A stretch of DNA of 64,000 nt from Arthrobacter psychrolactophilus (GTDB lineage: Bacteria; Actinomycetota; Actinomycetes; Actinomycetales; Micrococcaceae), in contig NZ_QJVC01000013.1 in NCBI RefSeq assembly GCF_003219795.1, forward strand, positions 23,805 to 87,804. Direction: 5' to 3'. The position numbers and the translations under genes are program-made. Shown here piece after piece: positions 17,318 through 26,069 of the stretch. A model generated the notes under the pieces. The model did no database searches. It saw only the letters and a program-made list of their open reading frames with translations, and was not told the DNA's origin. Position 1 is the stretch's first letter, and each line of letters starts with the position of its first letter.

Positions 17318-18343
17318 TTGATCGGCAACGCTACTTTTCGTCACCACAACACCGCCTTGCTTGCGGTCTCCAGCATTGAGGCTCCGGTCGTGGTCAAGTC
17401 CAGCGACTTTGACGCCCGGTTGGCCCCCAGCCTGAAGCGACTCAAGCTCTCCAAGCGACTCTTGGAGCGTGTGGCTGGTGTCGAAGAACGTCGCTGGTGG
17501 GCGCCGGGCACCGACTTTGACGACGCCGCCATCGAAGCAGGCGCCAAGGCCTTGGCCGAAGCCGGAATCGATGCGAGCCAGGTGGGGCTGTTGATCAACA
17601 CCTCCGTGACCCGCCGCAATCTCGAACCCTCCGTGGCCGTCAAGGTCCACAACGGACTGGGTTTGCCGTCCTCGGCCATGAACTTTGATGTCGCCAACGC
17701 CTGCTTGGGCTTTGTCAACGGCATGTCGCTGGCCGCCACCATGATCGATTCTGGTCAGATCAAGTACGCCCTAATCGTCGCCGGCGAGGACGCTCAGGCC
17801 ACGCAGGAAACCACCTTCCGTCGCCTCAACGCCGAAACCTCAACGCGGGATGACTACCTCCGAGAATTTGCCACCCTGACGTTGGGCTCCGGCGCAGCGG
17901 CGGCCGTCATTGGCCCGGCCGATCTCCACCCTGAAGGCCACCGCATCCTTGGCGGGGTATCTCGCGCAGGCACCCAGCACCACGAATTGTGTGTGGGCGG
18001 CCCCGATGGCATGTACACCGACACGAAGGGCCTGTTGGACAACGGCCTGGAATTGGTCACTGACGCCTGGCACGAGGCGCACACCGACGGCTGGGACTGG
18101 CGTTCCATGGACCGCTACGTGACGCACCAAGTCTCCAACTCTTACACCAATGCGATCATCAAGGCCGTCAACTTGGTTAAGAATCGTGTGCCGATCACGT
18201 TCCCCAAGTGGGGCAATGTTGGTCCGGCGTCACTTCCCATGACGCTGGCACAGGAATCACAGAGCCTGAACCCCGGCGATCGGGTGCTGTGCATGGGCGT
18301 TGGCTCAGGCTTGAACACCGCCATGATGGAAATCGCTTGGTAG
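17318..18343 (+). CDS. oleA: OleA, acyl-CoA head-to-head condensing thiolase (KASIII-like)
   Basis: A 341-residue thiolase-fold enzyme. The nucleophile is Cys129 in FDVANACLGFVNGMS, with His270 in RYVTHQVSN and Asn300 in FPKWGNVGPASLPM completing the Cys-His-Asn triad. OleA joins two fatty acyl-CoA molecules head-to-head into a beta-keto acid, the first step of long-chain olefin synthesis. The start is a TTG at 17318 preceded by AAAGG. It is the first gene of the operon oleA-oleBC-oleD. A plain FabH is less likely: the N-terminal region (TALLAVSSIEAPVVV) and the downstream genes are typical of OleA in Micrococcus and Arthrobacter. Confidence 0.9.
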   Translation: MIGNATFRHHNTALLAVSSIEAPVVVKSSDFDARLAPSLKRLKLSKRLLERVAGVEERRWWAPGTDFDDAAIEAGAKALAEAGIDASQVGLLINTSVTRRNLEPSVAVKVHNGLGLPSSAMNFDVANACLGFVNGMSLAATMIDSGQIKYALIVAGEDAQATQETTFRRLNAETSTRDDYLREFATLTLGSGAAAAVIGPADLHPEGHRILGGVSRAGTQHHELCVGGPDGMYTDTKGLLDNGLELVTDAWHEAHTDGWDWRSMDRYVTHQVSNSYTNAIIKAVNLVKNRVPITFPKWGNVGPASLPMTLAQESQSLNPGDRVLCMGVGSGLNTAMMEIAW

Positions 18344-18348
18344 CGCTC

Positions 18349-21012
18349 GTGTCAGCTGAACTTTCTGCTCCTGCTCCGTGGCCTGGCGTTCAGGCTCATT
18401 GGCAACGCGCCTTATCGGTGCCATCCACCTCGGCCGTTGACCCGGCCGGCACCAGCCGCCAGTGGCACTACCTGGACAACGAGTCCGATGTTGCCGCAAC
18501 CGGCATGGATCCCGTCGGTACCTTGCTGTGTGTTCACGGCAACCCTACGTGGTCGTACCTGTGGCGCACGCTCCTGGCCGAAGCCACCTCCCCCGAAACC
18601 CTGGCCGCCGGCGGGCCGTGGCGCGTCATCGCCGTCGACCAGCTGGACATGGGCTTCTCGGAGCGCACGGACACCTTCCGCCGTCTCGAGGATCGCATCA
18701 ACGACCTCTCCGACTTCACCGACGCCTTGGCCCTGAGCGGTCCGGTCGTCAGCGTTGGCCACGACTGGGGCGGACTCATCTCCCTGGGCTGGGCCACCCG
18801 ACACCGCGAACAGCTCGCGGCGGTCGTACTCACCAACACCGCCGTGCACCCGGCAGGTTTCTCCCTACCGCCAGCGCTGAAGCTCGCGCTGCACCCCGCG
18901 GTTCACAAGTGGGGCACCACCACCTCGACCGCCTTCTTGCGCATCACCCACGGTCTGGGTCAGCCGTCCTTGGCCGAAGACGTCCGCGACGCCTTCATGG
19001 CTCCGTACAAGACAGTGGCCCGCCGCGCCGGCGTTGGCAACTTCGTGGCAGACATTCCCTTTGCCACCGATCACCCCTCCCGGCCCACCTTGGACGCCGT
19101 CTCCGATGACATCCGCACACTGGGCGTGCCGGCCTTGATGTTCTGGGGTCCCAAGGATCCGGTGTTCTCTGACCGCTACCTGCGCGACCTGCTGACACGC
19201 CTGCCCCAGGCCGATGTGCACCGCTTCGAAGGTGCCAGCCACCTCGTCCAGGAAGACCGCGACATCGCGACCCCCACCTTTGCATGGTTGACGCAAAAAG
19301 TGCTGTCGCAAGATGTCCCTTCGGACGCCGCCAACGAGACAACGGCCACGGGCTATACCTCCATGCTCGCCGAGCTGGACTCCCGCCGCTCCGATACCTC
19401 AACGGCCGTGGTGGACATGCTCCCCGACGGTCACGGCACCCGCACACTGTCCTGGTCGCAGCTTTCCCGTGACGTGGACGATCTCGCGGCTGGTTTGCGT
19501 GAACTCGGCGTCACCTCCGGGAAGCGCGTGAGCCTCTTGGTACCTCCGGGCATCAATCTGACCACCTTGATTTACGCCTGCCTGCGTTTGGGCGCCATCA
19601 TCGTCGTGGCCGATGCGGGTCTAGGTACTGCTGGGATGAGCCGCGCCATCAAGGGCGCCGGCCCCGATTACTTGATCGGGATCGAACGCGCCCTAGCTGG
19701 TGCACGGTTGTACAACTGGCCTGGTGTTCGCATCGCGGCCGAAGACTTCACACCGTCCAGCGCTGCCGCCAAGAAGGCGCTCTTCGACGTCGCCGCCACG
19801 GTGCCTCAGCTCATGGCCAATGGTCGTGTGGTGCGGCTCGCTGGTACCGCCACCGTCTTCACCCCACCCGCACCAGATGCCGATGCCGCGGTCTTGTTCA
19901 CCTCAGGATCTACCGGCCCGGCCAAGGGCGTTGTCTATACAAACCGCCGCCTCTCCGCCATGCGTGACGCACTCAAGGCCACGTACAAACTCGAAGCCGG
20001 CACCGCTCTCGTGGCCGGATTCGCACCGTTCGCACTTCTGGGCCCTGCCCTAGGTGCCACGACGGTCACCCCGGATATGGATGTCACGGCACCTCGAACG
20101 CTGACGGCCAAGGCTCTTGCGGATGCTGCCGCCGCCATCGATGCCACCGTGGTCTTCGCCTCCCCCGCCGCACTCGTCAACGTTGTGGCAACCGCCGCAG
20201 AACTGACTCCGGCACAACAAAAGGCGCTGTCCGACGTCGGACTGATTCTCTCAGCGGGAGCGCCTCTAGCCCTGCCGCTGTTGGAACAGGTGCAGCAGCT
20301 GGCTCCGAACGCCGCACTGCACACGCCGTATGGCATGACCGAGGCGCTGCCCGTCACGGACATTGACCTGCCGGGCATACGTGCCGCTGGCGTGGGCAAT
20401 GGCGTGTGCGTGGGAACTCCTGTCAGTGGCGCCACGGTCATGATTGCTCCGGTCGCGGCCGACGGAACCGTCATTCCCAAACCCACCACGGAGGCCGGCG
20501 TCACGGGTGAGATCTTGATTCGCGCCCCGCACGTCAAGGAACGCTACGACCGCCTGTGGATCACCCAGGAACAAAGCACCTCGATCCCCGGCTGGCATCG
20601 CAGCGGCGACGTTGGCCATCTGGATACCGAGGGTCGGCTCTGGGTCGAGGGCCGCATGGCACATATCCTCACCATGTCCGACGGCGTAACAACTCCCGTC
20701 GCTGCCGAGCAGGCCGTGGAACGTGTTCCTGCTGTGGCTCGCGCCGCTGTCGTGGGTGTTGGACCCGCTGGCACTCAAGCTGCGGTAGCCATCGTCGAGA
20801 CCACACCTGCCGTGAAGCGCTCCGGCCTGGCACCTATGCCGCTAGCCACCGCGGTGCGTGAGGCTGCCCGGACGGTAGGGCTACAGCTTTCTGCCGTTCT
20901 CGTCATCGATGCGATGCCTACGGATGTGCGGCACAACTCGAAGATCGATCGTGCCAAGCTCTCGCAGTGGGCCGGACGCATGTTGGCCGGTAAGAAGGCT
21001 GGACAACCGTGA
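18349..21012 (+). CDS. oleBC: OleBC fusion: beta-lactone decarboxylase plus beta-lactone synthetase
   Basis: An 887-residue two-domain protein. Residues 1 to about 330 are an alpha/beta hydrolase of the haloalkane dehalogenase type, with oxyanion motif HGNPTW and nucleophile elbow GHDWGG (Asp139), matching OleB, which decarboxylates the beta-lactone to the cis-olefin. From about 340 to the end is an AMP-dependent synthetase with P-loop LFTSGSTGPAKGV (about 516-528) and YGMTEALP, matching OleC, which makes the beta-lactone from the beta-hydroxy acid. The start is uncertain: GTG at 18349 or TTG at 18337, the latter overlapping the oleA stop. Fusion of OleB and OleC is a known actinobacterial arrangement. 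The gene overlaps oleD by four bases. Confidence 0.9.
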   Translation: MSAELSAPAPWPGVQAHWQRALSVPSTSAVDPAGTSRQWHYLDNESDVAATGMDPVGTLLCVHGNPTWSYLWRTLLAEATSPETLAAGGPWRVIAVDQLDMGFSERTDTFRRLEDRINDLSDFTDALALSGPVVSVGHDWGGLISLGWATRHREQLAAVVLTNTAVHPAGFSLPPALKLALHPAVHKWGTTTSTAFLRITHGLGQPSLAEDVRDAFMAPYKTVARRAGVGNFVADIPFATDHPSRPTLDAVSDDIRTLGVPALMFWGPKDPVFSDRYLRDLLTRLPQADVHRFEGASHLVQEDRDIATPTFAWLTQKVLSQDVPSDAANETTATGYTSMLAELDSRRSDTSTAVVDMLPDGHGTRTLSWSQLSRDVDDLAAGLRELGVTSGKRVSLLVPPGINLTTLIYACLRLGAIIVVADAGLGTAGMSRAIKGAGPDYLIGIERALAGARLYNWPGVRIAAEDFTPSSAAAKKALFDVAATVPQLMANGRVVRLAGTATVFTPPAPDADAAVLFTSGSTGPAKGVVYTNRRLSAMRDALKATYKLEAGTALVAGFAPFALLGPALGATTVTPDMDVTAPRTLTAKALADAAAAIDATVVFASPAALVNVVATAAELTPAQQKALSDVGLILSAGAPLALPLLEQVQQLAPNAALHTPYGMTEALPVTDIDLPGIRAAGVGNGVCVGTPVSGATVMIAPVAADGTVIPKPTTEAGVTGEILIRAPHVKERYDRLWITQEQSTSIPGWHRSGDVGHLDTEGRLWVEGRMAHILTMSDGVTTPVAAEQAVERVPAVARAAVVGVGPAGTQAAVAIVETTPAVKRSGLAPMPLATAVREAARTVGLQLSAVLVIDAMPTDVRHNSKIDRAKLSQWAGRMLAGKKAGQP

Positions 21013-22004
21013 GTGATGCCGTGCAGCGCCGCGTGCTTGTGACAGGAACCAGCGGCCTCCTCGGCCGAGCGGTGGCGCAATTGCTACACGATCGCGGCTT
21101 CTTCGTGCGGACCCTGCAGCGCCGGGCAGTGGAGTCTCCCTGGGAATCGGTTCAGGGTTCCGTTGTGGATCCCGATGTAACTGCCCGCGCGGTCGCCGGG
21201 ATGGATGCCGTGGTGCATTTGGCGGCGAAGGTTTCCTTCACGGGCGCATGGGAAGATTTTGTCACCACCAACATTGTCGGCACGCGACAGCTTCTCACCG
21301 CTGCACAACATGAGGGCCTTCGCGACTTCGTTTTTGTCTCCTCACCCTCCGTGGCGCACTTTGGCTCCTCTATTGTTGGAGCCCCGGCCGGTACCGCGAA
21401 TCCAGCACTAGCCCGGGGCAGCTATGCCCGCTCCAAGGCTGCTGCCGAGGAGATCGCCCTCGCGGAGGACTCCCCCGAATTTCGGGTCACCGCCATCCGA
21501 CCGCATGTTGTGTGGGGCCCCGGCGATACTCAGCTCGTGGAACGCGTGGTGGAACGTGCACGCGCAGGACGGTTGCCGCTGCTCGATGGCGGCCGCGCCC
21601 TCATTGACACCACCTATGTGGACAACGCGGCCGAGGCAATTGTGCGCGGGCTCGAACGGATGGACTACGCCCATGGCCAGGCATTGGTCGTCACGAACGG
21701 CGAACCGCGTCCTGTGGGCGAATTGATCGCCGGGATTTGCGCCGCTGCCGGCGTGCAGGCACCTGGCTATTCGGTGCCTGGCTGGTTGGCCCGTGGCGCC
21801 GGATCTCTCATTGAGAAGGCCTGGCTGGCTGCCGGATCACGCGGCTGGGTCCACGATGAACCTCCCATGACACGTTTCCTGGCCGAACAGCTCTCCACCG
21901 CTCACTGGTTCGATCAGCGCTACACGCAGGCGGTCTTGGACTGGACGCCAGCTGTTTCCTTGGATGAGGGTCTGGCCCTGCTGGCTCAGTACTACCGCCG
22001 CTAG
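21009..22004 (+). CDS. oleD: OleD, NADPH-dependent 2-alkyl-3-ketoalkanoate reductase
   Basis: A 331-residue extended short-chain dehydrogenase. The nucleotide-binding motif is TGTSGLLG (12-19), the active site is Tyr139-x3-Lys143 (YARSK), and VSSPSVAHFG holds the catalytic Ser region. OleD reduces the beta-keto acid made by OleA to the beta-hydroxy acid used by OleC. The GTG start overlaps the stop of oleBC (GTGA). As the last gene of the operon it completes the pathway, so the cell probably makes long-chain monoalkenes in its membrane. Confidence 0.88.
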   Translation: MSDAVQRRVLVTGTSGLLGRAVAQLLHDRGFFVRTLQRRAVESPWESVQGSVVDPDVTARAVAGMDAVVHLAAKVSFTGAWEDFVTTNIVGTRQLLTAAQHEGLRDFVFVSSPSVAHFGSSIVGAPAGTANPALARGSYARSKAAAEEIALAEDSPEFRVTAIRPHVVWGPGDTQLVERVVERARAGRLPLLDGGRALIDTTYVDNAAEAIVRGLERMDYAHGQALVVTNGEPRPVGELIAGICAAAGVQAPGYSVPGWLARGAGSLIEKAWLAAGSRGWVHDEPPMTRFLAEQLSTAHWFDQRYTQAVLDWTPAVSLDEGLALLAQYYRR

Positions 22005-22070
22005 TCGGCGATTCGGCACCAGCTGACGGAGCGACGCCCACCGCACCGTAAGAAGTGGCCAGGCTACTTT

Positions 22071-22252
22071 TGTTAAGCAGCTCCTGCGGGTGTTGCCTGA
22101 CTCCGGAATTCTATTAAGCAGCTCCTGCGGGTTACCGCGCCGCGCACCCGCGGGAGCTGCTTAACAGAATGATGTCCCGTTCCCACACCCACAGGAGCTG
22201 CTTAACAGATCCGCTTTCCGTGCTTGCACCCACAGGAGCTGCTTAACAGATC
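22071..22252. repeat. five copies of a 22-bp element in strict 41-bp phase, two inverted against three
   Basis: The core ACCCRCRGGAGCTGCTTAAY occurs five times. Copies 1 and 2 (TTAAGCA at 22073 and 22114) are on the minus strand, copies 3, 4 and 5 (TGCTTAA at 22158, 22199 and 22240) on the plus strand. Spacing is 41 bp within each group. Copies 4 and 5 also share the following CTGCTTTCCGTGCT-like segment, so they are true tandem 41-mers. Copies 2 and 3 face each other and form a 25-bp stem (22108-22132 with 22146-22170, two mismatches) around a 13-base GC-rich loop. The array lies between the convergent oleD and arsR genes. Confidence 0.85.
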
Positions 22253-22393
22253 TGCTTTCCGTGCTCATGCGGAAGAAATCGGCCAGTAACAGGGTAAATA
22301 AGCCACTGCGCCGGGAAGACTGTGAGCGGCACGCCGCCTAAGTTCAGGATTACCGCAACTCAACCAGAAGCGACCGCGTCCCGTAATCTGCGG

Positions 22394-22744
22394 CTATAGT
22401 CCCAAGATGCGCGCGGATGCAGCCTCGAGCGCTCCGGGGACCAGTGAGTAGTACGCCCAGGTGCCTCGCTTCTCCCGCTCTAGCAAGCCAGCATCAACCA
22501 AGATCTTGAGGTGGTGGGACACCGTCGGCTGACCCAGATCCAAGGGTTCGGTGAGGTCGCATACGCAAGCCTCTCCGCCGTCGCCGGCCTTCACGATCGA
22601 GAGCAGCCGCAGGCGGTTCGGGTCCGAAAGCGCTTTGAGGACGCGCGCCGATTCCTGAGCATCAACCGCGTTGAGCACGGGCTGGCTACTGGGTTCGCAG
22701 CAGAGCTGGGCGGGATCTGTTTCGACGGTTAGTGCAGTGGTCAT
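22394..22744 (-). CDS. arsR: ArsR-family arsenite-responsive repressor
   Basis: A 116-residue winged-helix repressor of the ArsR/SmtB family. The recognition helix region is LGQPTVSHHLKILVDAGLLEREKRG, and the wing is GTWAYYSLVPG. A vicinal pair Cys15-Cys16 near the N-terminus plus EACVCDL (Cys60, Cys62) suggests arsenite sensing with an N-terminal Cys pair, the arrangement known in Corynebacterium glutamicum ArsR rather than the plasmid R773 type. I used the ATG at 22744; the frame allows nine more residues upstream. It is divergent from acr3 and two operator-like palindromes lie between. Confidence 0.9.
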   Translation of the reverse strand: MTTALTVETDPAQLCCEPSSQPVLNAVDAQESARVLKALSDPNRLRLLSIVKAGDGGEACVCDLTEPLDLGQPTVSHHLKILVDAGLLEREKRGTWAYYSLVPGALEAASARILGL

Positions 22745-22763
22745 GTACCCATTATGCCCATAG

Positions 22764-22783
22764 ATTGACAATTATCGATATAG
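22764..22783 (+). promoter_or_regulatory. ArsR-type operator, copy 1
   Basis: ATTGACAATTATCGATATAG lies 20 bases upstream of the arsR start codon. It matches the second copy at 22797-22816, read on the other strand, at 16 of 20 positions. The pair faces inward with a 13-base gap, so the repressor can control both arsR and acr3. Confidence 0.65.
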
Positions 22784-22796
22784 CGAGAAATACTTG

Positions 22797-22816
22797 CTGT
22801 ATCGACAGTCATCAAT
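22797..22816 (-). promoter_or_regulatory. ArsR-type operator, copy 2
   Basis: Read on the minus strand this is ATTGATGACTGTCGATACAG, the inverted partner of the site at 22764-22783. It lies 26 bases upstream of the acr3 start codon. The shared pattern is ATTGAYRAYTRTCGATAYAG. Confidence 0.65.
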
Positions 22817-22842
22817 CTTAAGCTGAACTGGCTAGGAGCCTT

Positions 22843-23922
22843 GTGAGTATCAAGACCATCAACCCCTCCACATCTGGAGAAGCCGCCGTTGTCGGCAAGC
22901 TCTCCACGCTGGACCGGTTCCTGCCGGTATGGATCATCGCCGCCATGGCCCTTGGCCTCTTGCTGGGCAAATTCATCCCCGGATTGAATTCAGCATTGGA
23001 TACGGTGAAGGTCGGGTCAGTGTCCCTGCCGATCTCGATTGGCTTGCTGGTCATGATGTACCCGGTGCTTGCGAAGGTTCGTTATAACGAGACCGGCAAA
23101 GTCTTGACCGACCGGAAGCTGATGATCACCTCGCTGATCATCAACTGGGTGGCGGCTCCGGCGTTCATGTTCGCCCTCGCCTGGATTTTTGTGCCCGATC
23201 TGCCCGAGTACCGAACGGGCCTGATCTTCGTTGGTCTGGCCCGCTGTATCGCCATGGTCATGATCTGGAATGATCTGGCTTGTGGTGACCGAGAAGCCGC
23301 CACGGTGCTGGTGCTGATCAACTCCGTCTTTCAGGTCTTCGCCTTCGGCGCCTTGGGCTGGTTCTACCTGCAAGTACTGCCGGGCTGGTTGGGACTTCCG
23401 ACGACGTCTGCTGACTTCTCCTTCTGGGCCATCACCGCGTCGGTACTGATATTCCTCGGCATCCCGCTACTGGCCGGATTCCTGACCCGGGCGATCGGCG
23501 AGAAGGCCAAGGGCCGCGATTGGTACGAGGATAAATTCCTCCCCAAGCTCGGCCCGTGGGCCCTCTACGGCTTGCTGTTCACGATTGTTCTGCTGTTCGC
23601 TCTTCAGGGTGGCTCCATCACGTCCAAGCCGCTGGATGTGGCCCGAATCGCCGTACCCCTCTTGGTGTACTTCATCGTCGTCTTCGGCTTCAGTATGATC
23701 ATTGGCCGGGCCCTGAAGCTCGGCTACGCGAAAACCACCACCTTGGCGTTCACCGCCTCTGGTAACAACTTTGAGCTCGCCATCGCCGTCGCCATCGGCA
23801 CCTTCGGTGTCACGAGCGGCCAGGCCCTGGCCGGCGTCGTCGGCCCTCTCATTGAGGTGCCCGTTCTGGTCGCCCTGGTCTATGTCGCCCTGTGGGCCCG
23901 CAAACGATTCTTCGCCAACTAA
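22843..23922 (+). CDS. acr3: Acr3 arsenite efflux permease
   Basis: A 359-residue, ten-helix membrane protein of the ACR3 (bile/arsenite/riboflavin transporter) superfamily that exports arsenite. Hallmarks are LDRFLPVWIIAAMALGLLLG at the N-terminus, MMYPVLAKVRYNE, the segment GLARCIAMVMIWNDLACGD with the conserved essential Cys, and FTASGNNFELAIAVAIGTFG, the conserved family motif. The GTG start at 22843 has AGGAG four bases upstream. It is the first gene of the rightward ars operon, with arsC 31 bases downstream. Confidence 0.95.
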   Translation: MSIKTINPSTSGEAAVVGKLSTLDRFLPVWIIAAMALGLLLGKFIPGLNSALDTVKVGSVSLPISIGLLVMMYPVLAKVRYNETGKVLTDRKLMITSLIINWVAAPAFMFALAWIFVPDLPEYRTGLIFVGLARCIAMVMIWNDLACGDREAATVLVLINSVFQVFAFGALGWFYLQVLPGWLGLPTTSADFSFWAITASVLIFLGIPLLAGFLTRAIGEKAKGRDWYEDKFLPKLGPWALYGLLFTIVLLFALQGGSITSKPLDVARIAVPLLVYFIVVFGFSMIIGRALKLGYAKTTTLAFTASGNNFELAIAVAIGTFGVTSGQALAGVVGPLIEVPVLVALVYVALWARKRFFAN

Positions 23923-23953
23923 CACCCTCCACCAATTCAAGGAGCCTGAACTT

Positions 23954-24373
23954 ATGAGCACGACCGAAATCACCAAGAAGCCCTCCGTCCTGTTCGTCTG
24001 CGTGCACAACGCCGGACGCTCCCAGATGGCCGCCGCCTACCTCACCACCCTTTCCAACGGGGCCATCGAGGTCCGTTCAGCAGGGTCTCAACCGGCCGCA
24101 TCGGTCAACCCCGCCGCGGTGGAGGCCATGGCCGAAGACGGTATCGACATGTCTGCCGAGATCCCCAAGATCCTCACAACAGAAGCGGTGAAGGAATCCG
24201 ACGTCGTGATCACCATGGGCTGTGGCGATACCTGCCCGATCTTCCCCGGCAAGCGTTACGAAGACTGGGAACTTGAAGACCCCGCCGGGCACGGCGTAGA
24301 GTCTGTTCGCCCGATTCGCGACGACATCAAGGCTCGCATTCAGGCCCTCATCACCGATCTCCTGCCCGCCTAG
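23954..24373 (+). CDS. arsC: ArsC, LMW-phosphatase-type arsenate reductase
   Basis: A 139-residue arsenate reductase of the low-molecular-weight tyrosine phosphatase fold. The anion-binding P-loop is C16-VHNAG-R22-S, with Cys90 and Cys94 in MGCGDTCP and the general acid Asp109 in LEDPAG. It reduces arsenate to arsenite for export by Acr3. Actinobacterial members often use mycothiol as the electron donor; whether this one does, or uses the Cys90/Cys94 relay with thioredoxin, cannot be decided from sequence. The ATG at 23954 is preceded by GGAGCC. It sits between acr3 and a flavoprotein gene. Confidence 0.92.
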   Translation: MSTTEITKKPSVLFVCVHNAGRSQMAAAYLTTLSNGAIEVRSAGSQPAASVNPAAVEAMAEDGIDMSAEIPKILTTEAVKESDVVITMGCGDTCPIFPGKRYEDWELEDPAGHGVESVRPIRDDIKARIQALITDLLPA

Positions 24374-24444
24374 CCCACATCCTAGCCGGGCATCCGAAAC
24401 CCCCTACGACACCGGTTGTGAATTTCTCAAGAAGGACCACGCAC

Positions 24445-25950
24445 ATGACGAACCAACGAAACGATCTGCCAGTTGCCATCATCGGCGCAGGCCCGGTAGG
24501 TCTGGCCACGGCCGCGAACCTGATCGAACGTGGACTCACGCCCCTCATCTTTGAAAAGGGTTCCGAGGTGGGTGCCGCCATTCGCACGTGGGGGCACATT
24601 CGTCTGTTCTCGTCATGGGAGCACAATATTGATCCGGCCTCGCGGCGCCTGCTCGAGCCCACCGGTTGGACCGAGCCCCGCCTGACATCGTTGCCCTACG
24701 GTGCCGAGCTCGTCGATCGGTACCTGAAGCCGCTGGCCGACATTGCCGCTATCCGCTCTGCGCTCCACACCTCCTCCACGGTGACCGCGGTGACCCGGGT
24801 CGGCATGGACAAGACTCACTCCCGGAACCGTGATGAGCAGCCCTTCTTGGTCCGTGTCGAGAGCACCGACGGCACCGTGACCGATCACCATGTGCGCGCC
24901 GTGGTCGACACTTCCGGCACCTGGGCGCAGCCCAATCCCCTCGGCCAGGCCGGTCTTGCCGCTCCCGGAGAGACCGAAGCCATCAAGGCGGGCCTCATCA
25001 CCGAGCCGCTGCCGGACGTCACCGGCACGGATCGTGCCCGATTCGTTGGTCAGCATGTCTTGGTTATCGGCGCCGGCCATTCAGCGGCCAACACCCTCCT
25101 CTCCTTAGGACAGCTCGCCAAGAACGAGCCCGGCACCCGGATCAGCTGGGCGGTGCGTGGCTCGGATGCCTCACGACTCTACGGTGGTGGAGATCTGGAT
25201 GGACTGCCGGCCCGTGGTCAGCTCGGCTCTCGCCTCCGCAAATTGGTCGAGGACGGACACATCGAACTGCACACGTCCTTCACCACGATCTCCTTCACTG
25301 TCGGCGATGGCTTGGCCGTCACCGGTTCCACTCCGGACGGGGACGTCACCCTCGAGGTGGATCTGCTGATCCCTGCTACCGGCTTCCGTCCTGACCTGGA
25401 TATTCTGCGTGAGATCCGTTTGGAACTGGATCCCATCGTGGAGGCTCCTCGCGACCTTGGCCCCTTGATTGATCCCGAGTTCCATTCCTGTGGCACGGTC
25501 CCGGCCCACGGTGCCAAGGTCCTAGCTCACCCGGACAAGGACTTTTACATTGCCGGCATGAAGTCCTACGGACGGGCTCCCACCTTCTTGCTCGCTACCG
25601 GCTACGAGCAGGTGCGCTCCATCGTCGCAGCCTTGGCCGGCGACCAGGCTGCCGCCAACCAGGTGCACCTGGAATTGCCTGAAACCGGAGTCTGCTCCAC
25701 CGATTTGGGTGGCAGCTGCGATCTCCCAGCAGTCAGTGGTGCGGAACAAAGCGACGCCGCGGATTCCTGCTGCGGCACCCCTGAACCTGTTCTGATTGAG
25801 CTGCCTATGGCTGACGGATGCTGCTCATCGCCCGCAGAAGCTGCACCTACGCAGGAGCAGCCGGTCGCGTGCTGCTCTACTCCGGAACCCGTGATGATGG
25901 GAATTCCCACTGGACTGGCTCATGGCCGCTCCGCTAGCATCACCGACTAG
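24445..25950 (+). CDS. ArsO-like FAD/NAD(P)-dependent oxidoreductase with Cys-rich tail
   Basis: A 501-residue flavoprotein. The FAD motif is VAIIGAGPVGLATAANL and the NAD(P) motif VLVIGAGHSAANTLLSL, as in flavin-containing monooxygenase-like proteins; ATGFRPDLDIL precedes the third segment. It resembles ArsO, a putative flavin monooxygenase of some actinobacterial ars operons whose reaction is unproven. The last 80 or so residues are unusual: eight cysteines, including three Cys-Cys pairs in a repeated CC[GS][TS]P pattern (codons near 25768, 25819 and 25870), likely to bind As(III) or another soft metal. ATG at 24445 follows AAGGA; an upstream GTG is possible. It lies between two arsC genes. 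Confidence 0.85.
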   Translation: MTNQRNDLPVAIIGAGPVGLATAANLIERGLTPLIFEKGSEVGAAIRTWGHIRLFSSWEHNIDPASRRLLEPTGWTEPRLTSLPYGAELVDRYLKPLADIAAIRSALHTSSTVTAVTRVGMDKTHSRNRDEQPFLVRVESTDGTVTDHHVRAVVDTSGTWAQPNPLGQAGLAAPGETEAIKAGLITEPLPDVTGTDRARFVGQHVLVIGAGHSAANTLLSLGQLAKNEPGTRISWAVRGSDASRLYGGGDLDGLPARGQLGSRLRKLVEDGHIELHTSFTTISFTVGDGLAVTGSTPDGDVTLEVDLLIPATGFRPDLDILREIRLELDPIVEAPRDLGPLIDPEFHSCGTVPAHGAKVLAHPDKDFYIAGMKSYGRAPTFLLATGYEQVRSIVAALAGDQAAANQVHLELPETGVCSTDLGGSCDLPAVSGAEQSDAADSCCGTPEPVLIELPMADGCCSSPAEAAPTQEQPVACCSTPEPVMMGIPTGLAHGRSASITD

Positions 25951-26069
25951 GAGCAGGCACCAGACATGACGGCGAGCTGGTCGGTTTCACTTACTGCAAG
26001 GTTCGTGAATCCGGCTAGTAATCCGACCGAGTGAACCCAGCGACCTCCACGACCGAAAGAAGATCTACA

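Noticed and set aside
22071-22252. CRISPR array
   Set aside because: The repeats come in two orientations, there are only five of them, and the spacers of copies 4 and 5 are nearly identical. No cas gene is present.
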